Assembly: GCA_949295265.1 (NCBI GenBank)
Contig: CASFKR010000031.1
Coordinates: 1 to 32,906 of the forward strand
Direction of reading: 5' to 3'
Source of the DNA: an uncultured Verrucomicrobiota bacterium
Lineage (GTDB): Bacteria; Verrucomicrobiota; Kiritimatiellia; RFP12; UBA3636
Length of the DNA: 32,906 bases
The notes under the pieces: model-generated
Told to the model about the DNA's origin: nothing
The model's database searches: none
What the model saw: only the letters and a program-made list of their open reading frames with translations
Made by a program: the position numbers and the translations under genes
Shown: positions 24,540-32,817 of the stretch, piece after piece
How the letters are laid out: each line of letters begins with the position of its first letter
Position numbering within the stretch: the stretch's first letter is position 1

Positions 24540-24568
24540 TTGACGGGGCAGGGGGCGTTTTCTATACT
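24540..24568 (+). promoter_or_regulatory. Promoter of asd
   Basis: TTGACG (24540-24545), 17 nt, TATACT (24563-24568). The predicted start near 24575 gives a leader of about 87 nt, in which I see no known riboswitch. Confidence 0.7.
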
Positions 24569-24661
24569 TGCCGCCTGTTTCGCGGCGCAAATCCGTTCGC
24601 GGTTCTGCAGAATCGGTGCGGAGGCACGGGCGTGCGCGAAGGCAAAGCAACTAAACCCACC

Positions 24662-25666
24662 ATGTCCAAGTCTTATTCCGTAGCTGTCGCAGGTGCGACC
24701 GGCGCCGTCGGCGTCGAGATGATCAAGATGCTCGAGCAACGCAATTTTCCGCTCCAGTCCCTGAAATTGCTGGCCTCCAGCCGTTCGACCGGGAAGAAGA
24801 TGACTTTCCGGGGTGAAGAACTCACGGTTGAGGAAATGACGGAAGCCTCGTTCAAAGGCGTGGACATTGCGCTGTTCAGCGCGGGGGCTTCGATTTCCAG
24901 GCAGTTCCGCCAGGCGGTGACCGATGCCGGCTGCGTGATGATTGACAACTCCAGCGCCTTCCGCATGGAGGATGATGTGCCGCTCGTGGTTCCGGAGGTG
25001 AATCCGGAGGATGTGAAGTGGCACAAGGGCGTCATTGCCAACCCGAACTGCTCGACGATCATCATGCTCGTTCCCGTTGCGCCGCTCCACCGCGCCTTCG
25101 GGCTCAAGCGCCTCGTGGCTTCCACCTATCAGGCCGCTTCCGGCGCCGGTGCCAAGGGCATGGATGAACTGCTGCGCCAGACGCGCGATGTGCTCGACGG
25201 CAAGCCTGCCGAGCCTCATGCGTTCGTGGACCCGATTGCGTTCAACGTCTTTCCGCACATCGACGTCTTCCAGCCCAACGGCTACACCAAGGAGGAGATG
25301 AAGATGGTGAACGAGACGCGCAAGATGCTCCACACGGATGCCATTCGCGTTTCCTGCACCTGCGTGCGCGTGCCCGTGCAGCGGGCGCACTCCGAGGCGC
25401 TCAATCTCGAGTTCGAGAAGCCGGTGACGCCCGAACAGGCGCGCGAAGTGCTCGCTGCGGCACCCGGCGTCATTGTCGTGGATGACCCTGCGAACAACCG
25501 CTATCCGATGCCGATCGACGCATCGGGGCACGGCGAAGTGCTGGTGGGCCGCATCCGCCAGGATATTTCGCAGCCGGGGCAGACGGGGCTGGACATGTTC
25601 GTCGCGGGCGATCAGCTCCTCAAGGGCGCCGCCTACAACGCCGTTCAGATTGCCGAACTGCTCTGA
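24662..25666 (+). CDS. asd: Aspartate-semialdehyde dehydrogenase
   Basis: The 334-residue enzyme reduces aspartyl phosphate to the semialdehyde for lysine/diaminopimelate, threonine and methionine synthesis. It has the NADP-binding GATGAVG at 11-17, the phosphate-binding segment SAGASISRQF and IDNSSAFRM, the catalytic C130 in ANPNCSTI, STYQAASGAGAKG, and RVPVQRAHSEAL with the base His. Length is normal. The ATG at 24662 begins MSKSYSVAVAGATG, as the family does, although the frame is open further upstream. No strong Shine-Dalgarno precedes it. It has its own promoter and terminator, so it is monocistronic. Confidence 0.96.
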   Translation: MSKSYSVAVAGATGAVGVEMIKMLEQRNFPLQSLKLLASSRSTGKKMTFRGEELTVEEMTEASFKGVDIALFSAGASISRQFRQAVTDAGCVMIDNSSAFRMEDDVPLVVPEVNPEDVKWHKGVIANPNCSTIIMLVPVAPLHRAFGLKRLVASTYQAASGAGAKGMDELLRQTRDVLDGKPAEPHAFVDPIAFNVFPHIDVFQPNGYTKEEMKMVNETRKMLHTDAIRVSCTCVRVPVQRAHSEALNLEFEKPVTPEQAREVLAAAPGVIVVDDPANNRYPMPIDASGHGEVLVGRIRQDISQPGQTGLDMFVAGDQLLKGAAYNAVQIAELL

Positions 25667-25695
25667 GCGGCCTCCGCCTTTCCCCTCATTTGCTC

Positions 25696-25740
25696 AGAAA
25701 CCGCCGATGGAAATCCGTCAGCGGTTTCTTTGTATTTTGT
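25696..25740 (+). terminator. Terminator of asd
   Basis: AGAAACCGC (25696-25704) pairs with GCGGTTTCT (25721-25729), and TTGTATTTTG follows. Confidence 0.8.
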
Positions 25741-25757
25741 TTTCGGACGCCGCGCGG

Positions 25758-26837
25758 TTATGCGGCGGGGGCGGCAGGGGCGTCGTCTGCCGTTTCTTCC
25801 GCCACGTCTCCGGCGGGTGCCTTGGCGTCGCGCCAGGCGGAGACGCGCTCCGCCGCATTGGTGGCGATGTTGCCCGCGAAGAACCAGATGTCATTCATGT
25901 GGAAGCAGCCGCGCCCGATGAAGCCGTGCGCATCCCATTCCGAATCGGACGGCAGGTCGACGGTGATGGCGCCTTTTTCCGGGTGAAGCGTGGCGCCGCA
26001 AAAACCGGGATAGCGGTCGGCCAACTCGGGGCGTTTGTAGTTGTAGAGTTCGGCAAAGCGGTTGAGTGAAGCCGGAGCGGGGGTCGTGTTGGTGGTCCAC
26101 GTGAGCGGATTCACGCAGAGGCCGCCGGGTACGGTGAAGAGAGGATTCTCCGTGCAGTCGGCGGCCTGCGTGTGCCACACCGCTACCACACCGCTGCCAC
26201 GCGGCTCGACCGCCGGCGAAAAGCGGGTGCCCAGCGCCGCTTGGAACTGCTCCGGCGTGATTTTCGGGAGTCCCGGCAGATAGGCGGCAACAAAGCCGTC
26301 GGCCACGGAGATGGAGGCGTCGCGCTTGAGCAGTTCGAAGAGGTTCATGGCACCCTGGCTGTGACCGAAGAGCACGTAGGGGCGCCCCTGATTCCAGCGT
26401 TCGCGAAAGATGCGGAAGGCCTCGAGGGTGTCGCGGACGCCGGTTTCGGTCGGGTCCGGGGCCCCTTCGGGTACTTTGCCGAGAATCTGGGAGATGACGG
26501 GACCGTAGGCCGCCTGGCGGACGTAGGGCGCGAAGATGCGGCCGCCGACATCGGCGAGGGCGCGCGTTTGCGCAGTGACAAAGCCGACCGTTTTTTCCGC
26601 GACGTCGGGATCGGTCCGGTCCATCAGCGGTTGATCCGGGTCGTTGGTGAGCGTCGGATACACGTAGAAAACATCGAAGCCCGCAGCGTCGGTTTTATTG
26701 GTTTCGAGCAGAACCCAGTCGATGGCCTGGTTGTAATCGGGCGTGGGCGGCGGTGCCTTGCGGGCGGCCGGGGCGGCGGCGGGGAGGGCGGCGGCAAGGA
26801 GCGCAGCGGCAAGGAGGGTGCGGGGTGCGGTTTTCAT
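25758..26837 (-). CDS. Secreted DUF3089-type alpha/beta hydrolase
   Basis: The protein (about 359 residues) begins with a signal peptide (MKTAPRTLLAAALLAAALPAAAPA). A DUF3089-like alpha/beta-hydrolase domain follows, with FDVFYVYPTLT near 55-65, the nucleophile elbow FGHSQGAMNLF with Ser near 160, and WTTNTTPAPASLNR further on. The natural substrate of the family is unknown. An ATG three codons upstream (26846) is equally possible; MKT was chosen because it gives a typical signal peptide. The C-terminus is Ala/Asp-rich. It follows the GldG-like gene by about 24 nt and is probably cotranscribed. Confidence 0.8.
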   Translation of the reverse strand: MKTAPRTLLAAALLAAALPAAAPAARKAPPPTPDYNQAIDWVLLETNKTDAAGFDVFYVYPTLTNDPDQPLMDRTDPDVAEKTVGFVTAQTRALADVGGRIFAPYVRQAAYGPVISQILGKVPEGAPDPTETGVRDTLEAFRIFRERWNQGRPYVLFGHSQGAMNLFELLKRDASISVADGFVAAYLPGLPKITPEQFQAALGTRFSPAVEPRGSGVVAVWHTQAADCTENPLFTVPGGLCVNPLTWTTNTTPAPASLNRFAELYNYKRPELADRYPGFCGATLHPEKGAITVDLPSDSEWDAHGFIGRGCFHMNDIWFFAGNIATNAAERVSAWRDAKAPAGDVAEETADDAPAAPAA

Positions 26838-26861
26838 GGGAGACATCAGGAGAACAGGGGA

Positions 26862-28292
26862 TCACGAGAGGCGCCGACACAGGGGAATCCAGAAGAGGAG
26901 ACCGAAGCCCAGCACGCAAAGGGGAACAACGAGGCAGATGACGGAGGCGAAGGTTTTCCACTCTTCATCGGAGACGAAACCGGGAAGTGCGGTGAAGTCG
27001 GCGTCGGTCTGCGGGAGCGGACGCTGAAAACCGGCGAGCCATTGCATCGAGGAGAGGAAAAAGAGCAGATTTCCTTCCATGCCGGACGAAAGCACGGCGT
27101 TGGAAATGAAATCGGAATCGCCGCAGACGATGAGGCGCGGATTGGCGGGATTTTCCATGCGATTGCCGGCACCCAGTTCGGAGGCGGCGGCAATGGGGTA
27201 GGCCGCGGCGCCGGGCGGATCGATGAAGATGAGGCCGGAGACGGCAGGCTTGTCGCCGCGCTCGCCGGGGCTGCCGGGCTGCAGCGGACCTACCGCGCAG
27301 GGTGCGGCGAAGACGCAGCGCGTGTTGGCGAGAGGTACGGTGACGGGGTGATTTCCGAAATGCGTGGTGGAGGTTTTGCGGATGGCAACGCCCGTGCCGC
27401 GGGTCAGGGAGGCGTACGGCGGTTCAATCTGGATGTCCCAGGCGGCAAGGAGCGGGGAGAGGCCGTTGGCATACGGCTCATCCACCAGCAGGAACATGCG
27501 CCCGCCGTCGGAGAGAAAGGCGGAAATCCGCTCGATTTCGCGCTGCGAAAAGAGGGTGCGCGGACCGGCGATGACGAGGACCGCGCAATCCTGCGGGATG
27601 CTCTGCGATTCGCTCAGCAGCAGCGAATGAATGGCGAACCCGTTGGAGGCGAGGTTGCGGGCGAGGATGGAGGCGCCGGAAACGGGGTGCGCGGAGGAGG
27701 GGTCGAATTCTCCGTGCCCCGTGAGAAAATATACGGGAATGTCGGCGGGGCGGGCGAGGCGCAGCAGCCCCAGCGTGCACGCCTGTTCGCCGCGGAAGAT
27801 GGGCGCCGACGGCTTCTGCGCATCCGCGTCCGCCCCGGTGTCCGAATCCGTCTGGGCGTTGAGCTCGAATTCATCCAGCACGCGGAACTGACCATTCCAG
27901 ACGATGAGGATGGAATTGACGCCCATCGGATACTTGCGCAGCAGGGCGGCGGCTTCGGGCAAGTCCTGATTGGGGTCGATGGTGTGCGCCGAGATGCTCA
28001 GTCCGGGAATGGTGGTGGACGCTTCCTCAAACTCGTGAATGAGGGTATTGGCGGCATACCGGAAAGGGTGCGAGCGCTCAAACAGCGCATACAAATCAAT
28101 TTGTCCGCGCAGACTTCCGATGGCCTCGATGGTGCGGTTGCTGAGGTGACGCGGACCCGCTTCGACCCACGACCAGTGCGCGTAGAGCCGGGCCGAGAGC
28201 AGATTGATGACGAGGAGGATGGCGGCCGCAATCAGAATGGCGAGAAGGGAGCGGACGCCAGAGGAGATGCGTGTGCGGCGGATATCCGGCAT
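26862..28292 (-). CDS. GldG-like ABC-transporter auxiliary membrane protein
   Basis: The 476-residue protein has an N-terminal membrane helix (about 14-33) and a large periplasmic region of the GldG / ABC-type uncharacterised auxiliary family. It ends in a second helix near 450-470 and a short basic end. Recognisable blocks include the Leu/Ser region around SNRTIEAIGSLRGQIDLYALF, the IPVYFLTGHGEFD motif, CAVLVIAGPRTLFSQREIERISAFLSDGGRMFLLVDE, and RLIVCGDSDFISNAVL. In Bacteroidetes GldG works with GldF and GldA in gliding. Here no ABC permease or ATPase is adjacent, so its partners must be elsewhere. The start at 28292 follows the terminator of the upstream gene. A TTGACA lies close by, but its -10 would overlap the ATG. 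Confidence 0.78.
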   Translation of the reverse strand: MPDIRRTRISSGVRSLLAILIAAAILLVINLLSARLYAHWSWVEAGPRHLSNRTIEAIGSLRGQIDLYALFERSHPFRYAANTLIHEFEEASTTIPGLSISAHTIDPNQDLPEAAALLRKYPMGVNSILIVWNGQFRVLDEFELNAQTDSDTGADADAQKPSAPIFRGEQACTLGLLRLARPADIPVYFLTGHGEFDPSSAHPVSGASILARNLASNGFAIHSLLLSESQSIPQDCAVLVIAGPRTLFSQREIERISAFLSDGGRMFLLVDEPYANGLSPLLAAWDIQIEPPYASLTRGTGVAIRKTSTTHFGNHPVTVPLANTRCVFAAPCAVGPLQPGSPGERGDKPAVSGLIFIDPPGAAAYPIAAASELGAGNRMENPANPRLIVCGDSDFISNAVLSSGMEGNLLFFLSSMQWLAGFQRPLPQTDADFTALPGFVSDEEWKTFASVICLVVPLCVLGFGLLFWIPLCRRLS

Positions 28293-28315
28293 GAGTAAGG
28301 GGCGGGGAACAGGTG

Positions 28316-28357
28316 TCAACAAAAAGCCGTCCGGACGACAACCATCCGGGCGGCTTT
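28316..28357 (-). terminator. Terminator of the RRM gene
   Basis: On the minus strand AAAGCCGCCCGGA pairs with TCCGGACGGCTTT (one wobble), followed by TTTGTTGAC. It lies about 145 nt beyond the RRM stop; the gap 28358-28502 shows no gene. Confidence 0.7.
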
Positions 28358-28502
28358 GAAGAGGGGCGCGCCGGGGTTCGCGGGAGCGACTCGGCGCGCC
28401 ACCGGGGCAAATGCGATCAGTCCGGAAAAATCGAACCTTGCGAAAGGCAAGAAAACGAAACGGCAGGAAACAGACGCTACCCGGGCGCAACGAAGGAGAA
28501 AC

Positions 28503-28793
28503 TTACCAGCTGGTGCCGTTCTCGGGGCGAGCACGGCGGATGGGGCGTTCCTCACGAGGACGGGACTCATTGACGCGCAGGGGGCGGCCGCCGAACTCGA
28601 TGCCGTTGATGGCTTCGATGGCTGCTTTCGCCTCGTCCGCGTTGGGCATTTCGACAAAGCCGAAGCCCTTGGAGCGGCCCGTGACCCGATCTTTTACGAC
28701 ACGTGCCTCAGCCACGGCGCCATATTGGGAGAAAAGGCCCTGAAGCTCTTCTTCCGTAGTCGCATAGGCGAGGTTGCCGACATAGATATCCAT
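28503..28793 (-). CDS. Small RNA-binding protein with one RRM domain
   Basis: The 96-residue protein is a single RNA recognition motif with RNP2 IYVGNL at 3-8 and RNP1 KGFGFVEM at 42-49, both carrying the aromatic residues that stack on RNA. A short basic tail (RPREERPIRRARPENGTSW) follows. Such proteins are common in cyanobacteria and the PVC group and act as RNA chaperones, some of them cold-induced. The ATG at 28793 starts directly at the domain. No Shine-Dalgarno is visible, and a perfect TATAAT lies only 6 nt upstream. Confidence 0.95.
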   Translation of the reverse strand: MDIYVGNLAYATTEEELQGLFSQYGAVAEARVVKDRVTGRSKGFGFVEMPNADEAKAAIEAINGIEFGGRPLRVNESRPREERPIRRARPENGTSW

Positions 28794-28868
28794 GGAGTGA
28801 TTATATAGTGTTCTGTTCTTGCCTTGACAGGCGTTGGAAGGTGGTTCTTCATATGAAAAACCGTACTC

Positions 28869-28897
28869 ATCATACCGTTTTGCGCAGGGGCACGCAA
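28869..28897 (-). promoter_or_regulatory. Promoter of the RRM gene
   Basis: On the minus strand TTGCGT (28897-28892), 17 nt, TATGAT (28874-28869). The predicted start near 28862 gives a leader of about 70 nt. A second candidate, TATAAT at 28805-28800, would make a leaderless mRNA but lacks a good -35. Confidence 0.5.
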
Positions 28898-29266
28898 GAG
28901 AAAAGGCATGAAAAAATGACTGAAAATGACGGTTGAAGAATGCAGTCGGCATGGAGGATTTCCGTTTGGAAAAGGCGAATCCTTGTGGGGAAAATGCCGA
29001 GTGTTCCGGAGGAAATGACGTTTAGAGGAATCCCCTTTTTGTGCGCAAAGAAGGCTGTTTGAGTGTGTCCGTTTCCCTGTCTCCATGCATCGCTTCCACA
29101 GCCGCATGGAGGTCCCGGTCGCATCTGCGGTGCAACCGGGAAAGACGCCGCACCGGAACGCCCCCTGCGAGCGGCGTCCGGCCGGCGTCTGCAGGGTCGG
29201 CGCGGCAGGACGCCATGGTGGGCCACCGATGCCTGACTTCTCCAGAATGCGGAATTCCGCGGTTTC
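28898..29266. other. Intergenic stretch with no recognised gene
   Basis: This 369-nt gap between the AraC-type gene's 3' end and the RRM promoter is GC-rich around 29100-29220 and has short inverted repeats. No T-tailed terminator, RNA gene or credible reading frame was seen. Confidence 0.5.
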
Positions 29267-30133
29267 TCATTTATGGGCTGGCGTCTTTCCGCCGGCATGG
29301 TTGTTCCGGCGGGAGGAAATCCGGTATTCGCGGGGTGTAATCTTCAAATACCGGTGAAACAGAACCGTCATCCGGCTCTGGTCGCGGATTCCGGAAATTT
29401 CCGCAATTTCCGCAAGCTGATACGGGGAATCCGTCAACAGCCGACAGGCGCGGGCGACGCGCAGACGCTGGAGCCAGTCGCTGAACGTGTACCCCGTCTC
29501 CGAATGGAACAGATGCAGGAACCGGGAGACGCTCAGTTCGCACGTTTCCGCCATCCGCCTGGCCGTCAGCACTTCGCCGCAGCGTTTCCGCATGATATGC
29601 GCCGCCCAGAGGATTCTCCGGTCCGAGATGGTCAGCGGCGTCAGCAGCGGCTGCTTCGATTCGGGCAGCCATTCGTCTTTGAAGAGGTTGTCCAGCCGCA
29701 TCTTCAAATACGCGCCGAGACGCTTCAGCCGCTCGTCCGGCAGGGAAGGGAACTGGAAGGACTGGGAACGGGGTTTTCCGCCTGCAAACGGTCCGGCAAA
29801 CAGAATTCCTTTCACGTCTCCGGCGACCGTCATCGCCACCGCCAGCGTCTTCACGCCCGCATGACACTCGGCAATCCGGATCCCGCTTCCCGTCCGCAGC
29901 GCCCCGAAGGATTCGTCGTCATGAAAATGTCTGCACAGCATCAGTTCCCGGTAGGGATCTCCTTTGATCATCCGGCAGTACGGGTGGCGATGCTCACTCT
30001 GTTCCGGAAGAACATTCATCAGCAAATCCGCATCGGTAAAATGCCAGACAAATCCGCAGTCGAAGAGCGTGCCGAGGCTTTTGAGCTCTTCGGAAAACGT
30101 CCGTAATTTTTCCAGAAAATCAGCTTTCAGCAT
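29267..30133 (-). CDS. AraC-family regulator with PocR-like sensor domain
   Basis: The protein (about 288 residues) has an N-terminal region of about 165 residues resembling a PocR-type ligand-binding domain, including CRMI...REL..CRHFHDDE and CHAGVKTLAVAM. A C-terminal AraC DNA-binding domain with two helix-turn-helices follows: ARRMAETCELSVSRFLHLFHSETGYTFSDWLQRLRVARA, then LAEIAEISGIRDQSRMTVLFHRYLKITPREYR. Of several in-frame ATGs the one at 30133 is best placed, 6 nt after AAAAGGGG; 30136 and 30154 are alternatives. It is divergent from the sugar-acid operon and is the likely activator of it. Confidence 0.85.
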   Translation of the reverse strand: MLKADFLEKLRTFSEELKSLGTLFDCGFVWHFTDADLLMNVLPEQSEHRHPYCRMIKGDPYRELMLCRHFHDDESFGALRTGSGIRIAECHAGVKTLAVAMTVAGDVKGILFAGPFAGGKPRSQSFQFPSLPDERLKRLGAYLKMRLDNLFKDEWLPESKQPLLTPLTISDRRILWAAHIMRKRCGEVLTARRMAETCELSVSRFLHLFHSETGYTFSDWLQRLRVARACRLLTDSPYQLAEIAEISGIRDQSRMTVLFHRYLKITPREYRISSRRNNHAGGKTPAHK

Positions 30134-30136
30134 CAT

Positions 30137-30215
30137 CTTCCCCTTTTCCAGCATGAAATCTATATTTTTCTGCCTTTGATTCAAGTATAGTGCAAGAAAT
30201 GCTTAAGGAAAAGCC
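30137..30215. promoter_or_regulatory. Divergent control region of the second sugar-acid locus
   Basis: The AT-rich gap carries a rightward -10 candidate TATAGT (30186-30191) and a leftward one TATAGA (30164-30159), both with weak -35 elements, as expected for activator-dependent promoters. AAGGA at 30205-30209 is the ribosome site of the rightward operon. Confidence 0.45.
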
Positions 30216-31403
30216 ATGAAAATCACGGATATCAAAACCTTCATCATCGACGCGTTCCGGACGAACTGGACCTTTCTGAAAGTGGAAACGGATGAGGGGC
30301 TCTATGGATGGGGGGAAGCCTCGCTGGGCACGCAGGAAAAGGCGCTCTCCGGATGCGTGGAGGATCTGAAGCGTCTGATTCTCGGCCGCGATCCGCGCGA
30401 AATTGAGCGAATGTACTTCGAGGTGTACCGGGACATCTACTGGAAGGGCGGTCCCGTCCTCATGTCCGCCATCAGCGGGATTGAAATGGCGATGTGGGAC
30501 ATCACGGGCAAGTTTTTCAACGCGCCGGTTTATGCGCTGATGGGTGGCAAAATGCGCGACTCCGTGCGGATGTACGCCAACGCCTGGTTTGTCGGCGCCC
30601 GGACGCCGGAAGAGTTTGCGAAAGCCGCACGGAAAGCGGTGGGGCTGGGCGTGACGGCGCTGAAGTGGGATCCGTTCGGGAAGGCGCACATGACGCTCGG
30701 GACCCGGGAGATGACCCGCGCTTCGGCGATTGTCGGCGCGGTCCGGGAAGCGGTGGGGCCGGAGATTGATCTGCTCATTGAGTGCCACGGGCGGTTCAAC
30801 GCCTGCACGGCGCTGCAGATTGCGCACGAACTTCAGCAGTACAAGGTGATGCTGATGGAGGAGCCGTGCCCGCCGGACAATCTTGCGGTTCTTGCGGAAA
30901 TCCACGCCAAGTCGCCCGTTCCGATTGCGGCCGGCGAGCGGGTGTACACGAAATTCGGATTCGACGATCTGTTTGCCCGGAATGCGGTGGATATCGCCCA
31001 GCCGGACATCTTCCATTGCGGCGGCATGTTTGAAGCGAAGAAGATTGCGGCGATGGCGGAGGCCAAGCACATTCCGGTGTCGTTTCACAATCCGAGCGGT
31101 CCGGTTTCGAACGCGGCCATCCTGCAGCTTGCGGCGTGCACGCCGAACTTTCTGATTCACGAAATCATGCTGACCGATGGCACGTTCCGCAAACGCATCA
31201 CCGATGAATGCGTGGAATTTGACAAGGGCTTCATCCGGATTCCGGACGCACCCGGACTCGGGATTGAGGTGAATGAATCGGTTCTGGCGGAGTACCCCTA
31301 CTATCCGCGGAATTTGCGCCACTACACGGGTGCCGTCACCGACATCCGTGCGAAAGGGGATGCCATCTGCTACTTCAAGGGAATGGAACATGAAATTTTC
31401 TGA
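30216..31403 (+). CDS. Galactonate-dehydratase-like enolase-superfamily enzyme
   Basis: The 395-residue protein matches the galactonate-dehydratase branch. It has K150-W-D152 (ALKWDPFG), the first metal ligand and His in LIECHGRF (E189 and H191), E215 in MLMEEPCPPDN, E241 in IAAGERVYT, QPDIFHCGG, and H291 in VSFHNPSGP, which would act as catalytic acid. E. coli DgoD has Asp where E189 stands, which suggests a related but distinct sugar acid. It would yield a 2-keto-3-deoxy acid for the next gene. AAGGA lies 6 nt upstream of the ATG. The stop overlaps the start of the aldolase gene by 14 nt. Confidence 0.9.
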   Translation: MKITDIKTFIIDAFRTNWTFLKVETDEGLYGWGEASLGTQEKALSGCVEDLKRLILGRDPREIERMYFEVYRDIYWKGGPVLMSAISGIEMAMWDITGKFFNAPVYALMGGKMRDSVRMYANAWFVGARTPEEFAKAARKAVGLGVTALKWDPFGKAHMTLGTREMTRASAIVGAVREAVGPEIDLLIECHGRFNACTALQIAHELQQYKVMLMEEPCPPDNLAVLAEIHAKSPVPIAAGERVYTKFGFDDLFARNAVDIAQPDIFHCGGMFEAKKIAAMAEAKHIPVSFHNPSGPVSNAAILQLAACTPNFLIHEIMLTDGTFRKRITDECVEFDKGFIRIPDAPGLGIEVNESVLAEYPYYPRNLRHYTGAVTDIRAKGDAICYFKGMEHEIF

Positions 31404-32040
31404 TTTGCTGAAAGCGTCGCCTCTGATCGGGATTATGCGCCGAATCCCGGAGGAAAAGATTCTGTTCTGCGCGGAGGCATTCGCCGCGCAGGGCGGAAAA
31501 TTCCTGGAAGTCACCTTCGACCCCGCCGATCCGGAGGCGCTCCGGAAGACCGGCGCCGCCATCCGGAAAATCCGGGAGGCCTTTCCGGCGATGCATGTCG
31601 GAGCGGGCACCGTTCTGAACGTCCGGATGGTGGAGGCCGCTGCGGACGCGGGGGCGGAATTTCTGCTGGCGCCGACGGTCTCGCAAAGCGTGATCGAAAC
31701 AGCCCGGAAGCACGGAATGGCCACCATGCCGGGTGCGTATTCGCCGAATGAGATTTACAGCGCCTGGGAATTCGGCGCGGATCTGGTCAAGCTCTTCCCG
31801 ATTCTCCCCGGCGGAGAACTGTATGTGAAAACGGTGATGGCACCGCTTGCGCATATTCCGTTTATCGTAACCGGCGGCGTGAATCCGTCGACCGTCCGCT
31901 CGATGCTGGCGACGGGTGCCGTTGCGCTGGGTGCGGGCACATCGCTTTTCCCGGCGGATCTGGTGGCCCGGAATGACTGGCCCGGCATCGCCAAACAGAT
32001 CGGGCTTCACTTTAAGGAGATTCAGAACGATGGCCGATGA
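31390..32040 (+). CDS. KDPG/KDPGal-aldolase-like enzyme
   Basis: The 216-residue protein belongs to the class I Eda family, which splits 2-keto-3-deoxy-6-phosphogluconate (or the galactonate form) into pyruvate and a triose. The Schiff-base Lys is K134 in DLVKLFPI and the catalytic Glu is E40 in GKFLEVTFD. Other family motifs are GIMR, GAGTVLN and FIVTGGVN. It overlaps the dehydratase by 14 nt and the SDR by 11 nt, indicating translational coupling. No keto-deoxy-sugar kinase is in the operon. The substrate may therefore be phosphorylated by an enzyme encoded elsewhere, or be unphosphorylated. Confidence 0.9.
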   Translation: MKFSDLLKASPLIGIMRRIPEEKILFCAEAFAAQGGKFLEVTFDPADPEALRKTGAAIRKIREAFPAMHVGAGTVLNVRMVEAAADAGAEFLLAPTVSQSVIETARKHGMATMPGAYSPNEIYSAWEFGADLVKLFPILPGGELYVKTVMAPLAHIPFIVTGGVNPSTVRSMLATGAVALGAGTSLFPADLVARNDWPGIAKQIGLHFKEIQNDGR

Positions 32041-32773
32041 TTGGAAAGGAAAACGGGCGCTGGTCACCGGATCGGCGCAGGGACTCGGGCGCGCCATTGC
32101 GGAAGTGTTGGCGGAGCAGGGGTGCCATGTGCTGATCAATTGCGCCCACTCTCCGGACAAGGCGGAAAAGGTCTGCCGCGATTTGCAGGAAAAAGGTCTT
32201 TCCGTGGAGAAGCTCATCTGCGACATCACAAATGAGCGGGAGGTGCGGGAAAAAGTCGGCGGCGCGAACCTTGACATTCTGGTCAACAACGCCCGTCAGG
32301 ATCCGTACCGCCGACCGCCGGACATGCCTGACGGCGCCTGGTTCAACCATCTGCTGAATGTGAACCTGACCGGTGCCTACCTCTGTGCGCAGGCTGTCCG
32401 GGAGGGGATGATTCGGCGTCGCTGGGGACGCATTTTGAATGTTTCCAGCGTGCAGGCGCACATCGGCATGGAGGAGCGGCTGTTGCCGTATGCGGTTTCC
32501 AAAGCCGGCATGCATGCGCTGACCCGCTGTCTGGCACTGGAGCTTGGAAAGTACGGAATCACGGTCAACACGCTTGCGCCGGGGATGGTGGAAACGGAAA
32601 ATATCCATTTGCGCCTGACCGACGAGGAAATCGAGCGAAAACTGGCCCGTTTTCCGTTTCCCCATATCGCAACCTCCCGGGAAATTGCCGAGGCTGCGGT
32701 TTCTGCCATCCGGTGCAGCGCCATGACGGGCGAAACCATCAATATCAACAGCGGCGTCTATTTCGCTCCGTAA
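32030..32773 (+). CDS. Short-chain dehydrogenase/reductase
   Basis: The 247-residue classical SDR has the nucleotide-binding TGSAQGLG at 13-20, NNAR at 86-89, S140 in NVSS, and the catalytic YAVSK at 154-158. The C-terminal ITVNTLAPGMVET and INSGVYF also fit. It is the last gene of the operon, overlapping the aldolase gene by 11 nt, with AAGGAG 11 nt before its ATG. Oxidation of a sugar to the lactone or acid, or reduction of a keto-sugar acid, are plausible roles in this pathway. No terminator with a T tract follows before the window ends. Confidence 0.9.
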   Translation: MADDWKGKRALVTGSAQGLGRAIAEVLAEQGCHVLINCAHSPDKAEKVCRDLQEKGLSVEKLICDITNEREVREKVGGANLDILVNNARQDPYRRPPDMPDGAWFNHLLNVNLTGAYLCAQAVREGMIRRRWGRILNVSSVQAHIGMEERLLPYAVSKAGMHALTRCLALELGKYGITVNTLAPGMVETENIHLRLTDEEIERKLARFPFPHIATSREIAEAAVSAIRCSAMTGETININSGVYFAP

Positions 32774-32817
32774 GAAAAACCGGGAAAACCGGTGGAGAGA
32801 GAAAAAAGGGGTCACTT

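Noticed and set aside
24575-24661. Possible lysine riboswitch in the asd leader
   Set aside because: The leader of about 87 nt is too short for the lysine aptamer and lacks its conserved motifs.
26172-28298. 708-codon open frame opposite the DUF3089 and GldG-like genes
   Set aside because: Spans two real genes and their junction on the other strand and has glycine-rich composition with no recognisable domain.
28293-28326. TTGACA as promoter of the GldG-like gene
   Set aside because: The matching -10 would overlap the start codon, so transcription would begin inside the gene.
32774-32800. Terminator after the SDR gene
   Set aside because: ACCGG/CCGGT is only 5 bp and is followed by purines, not by a T tract.
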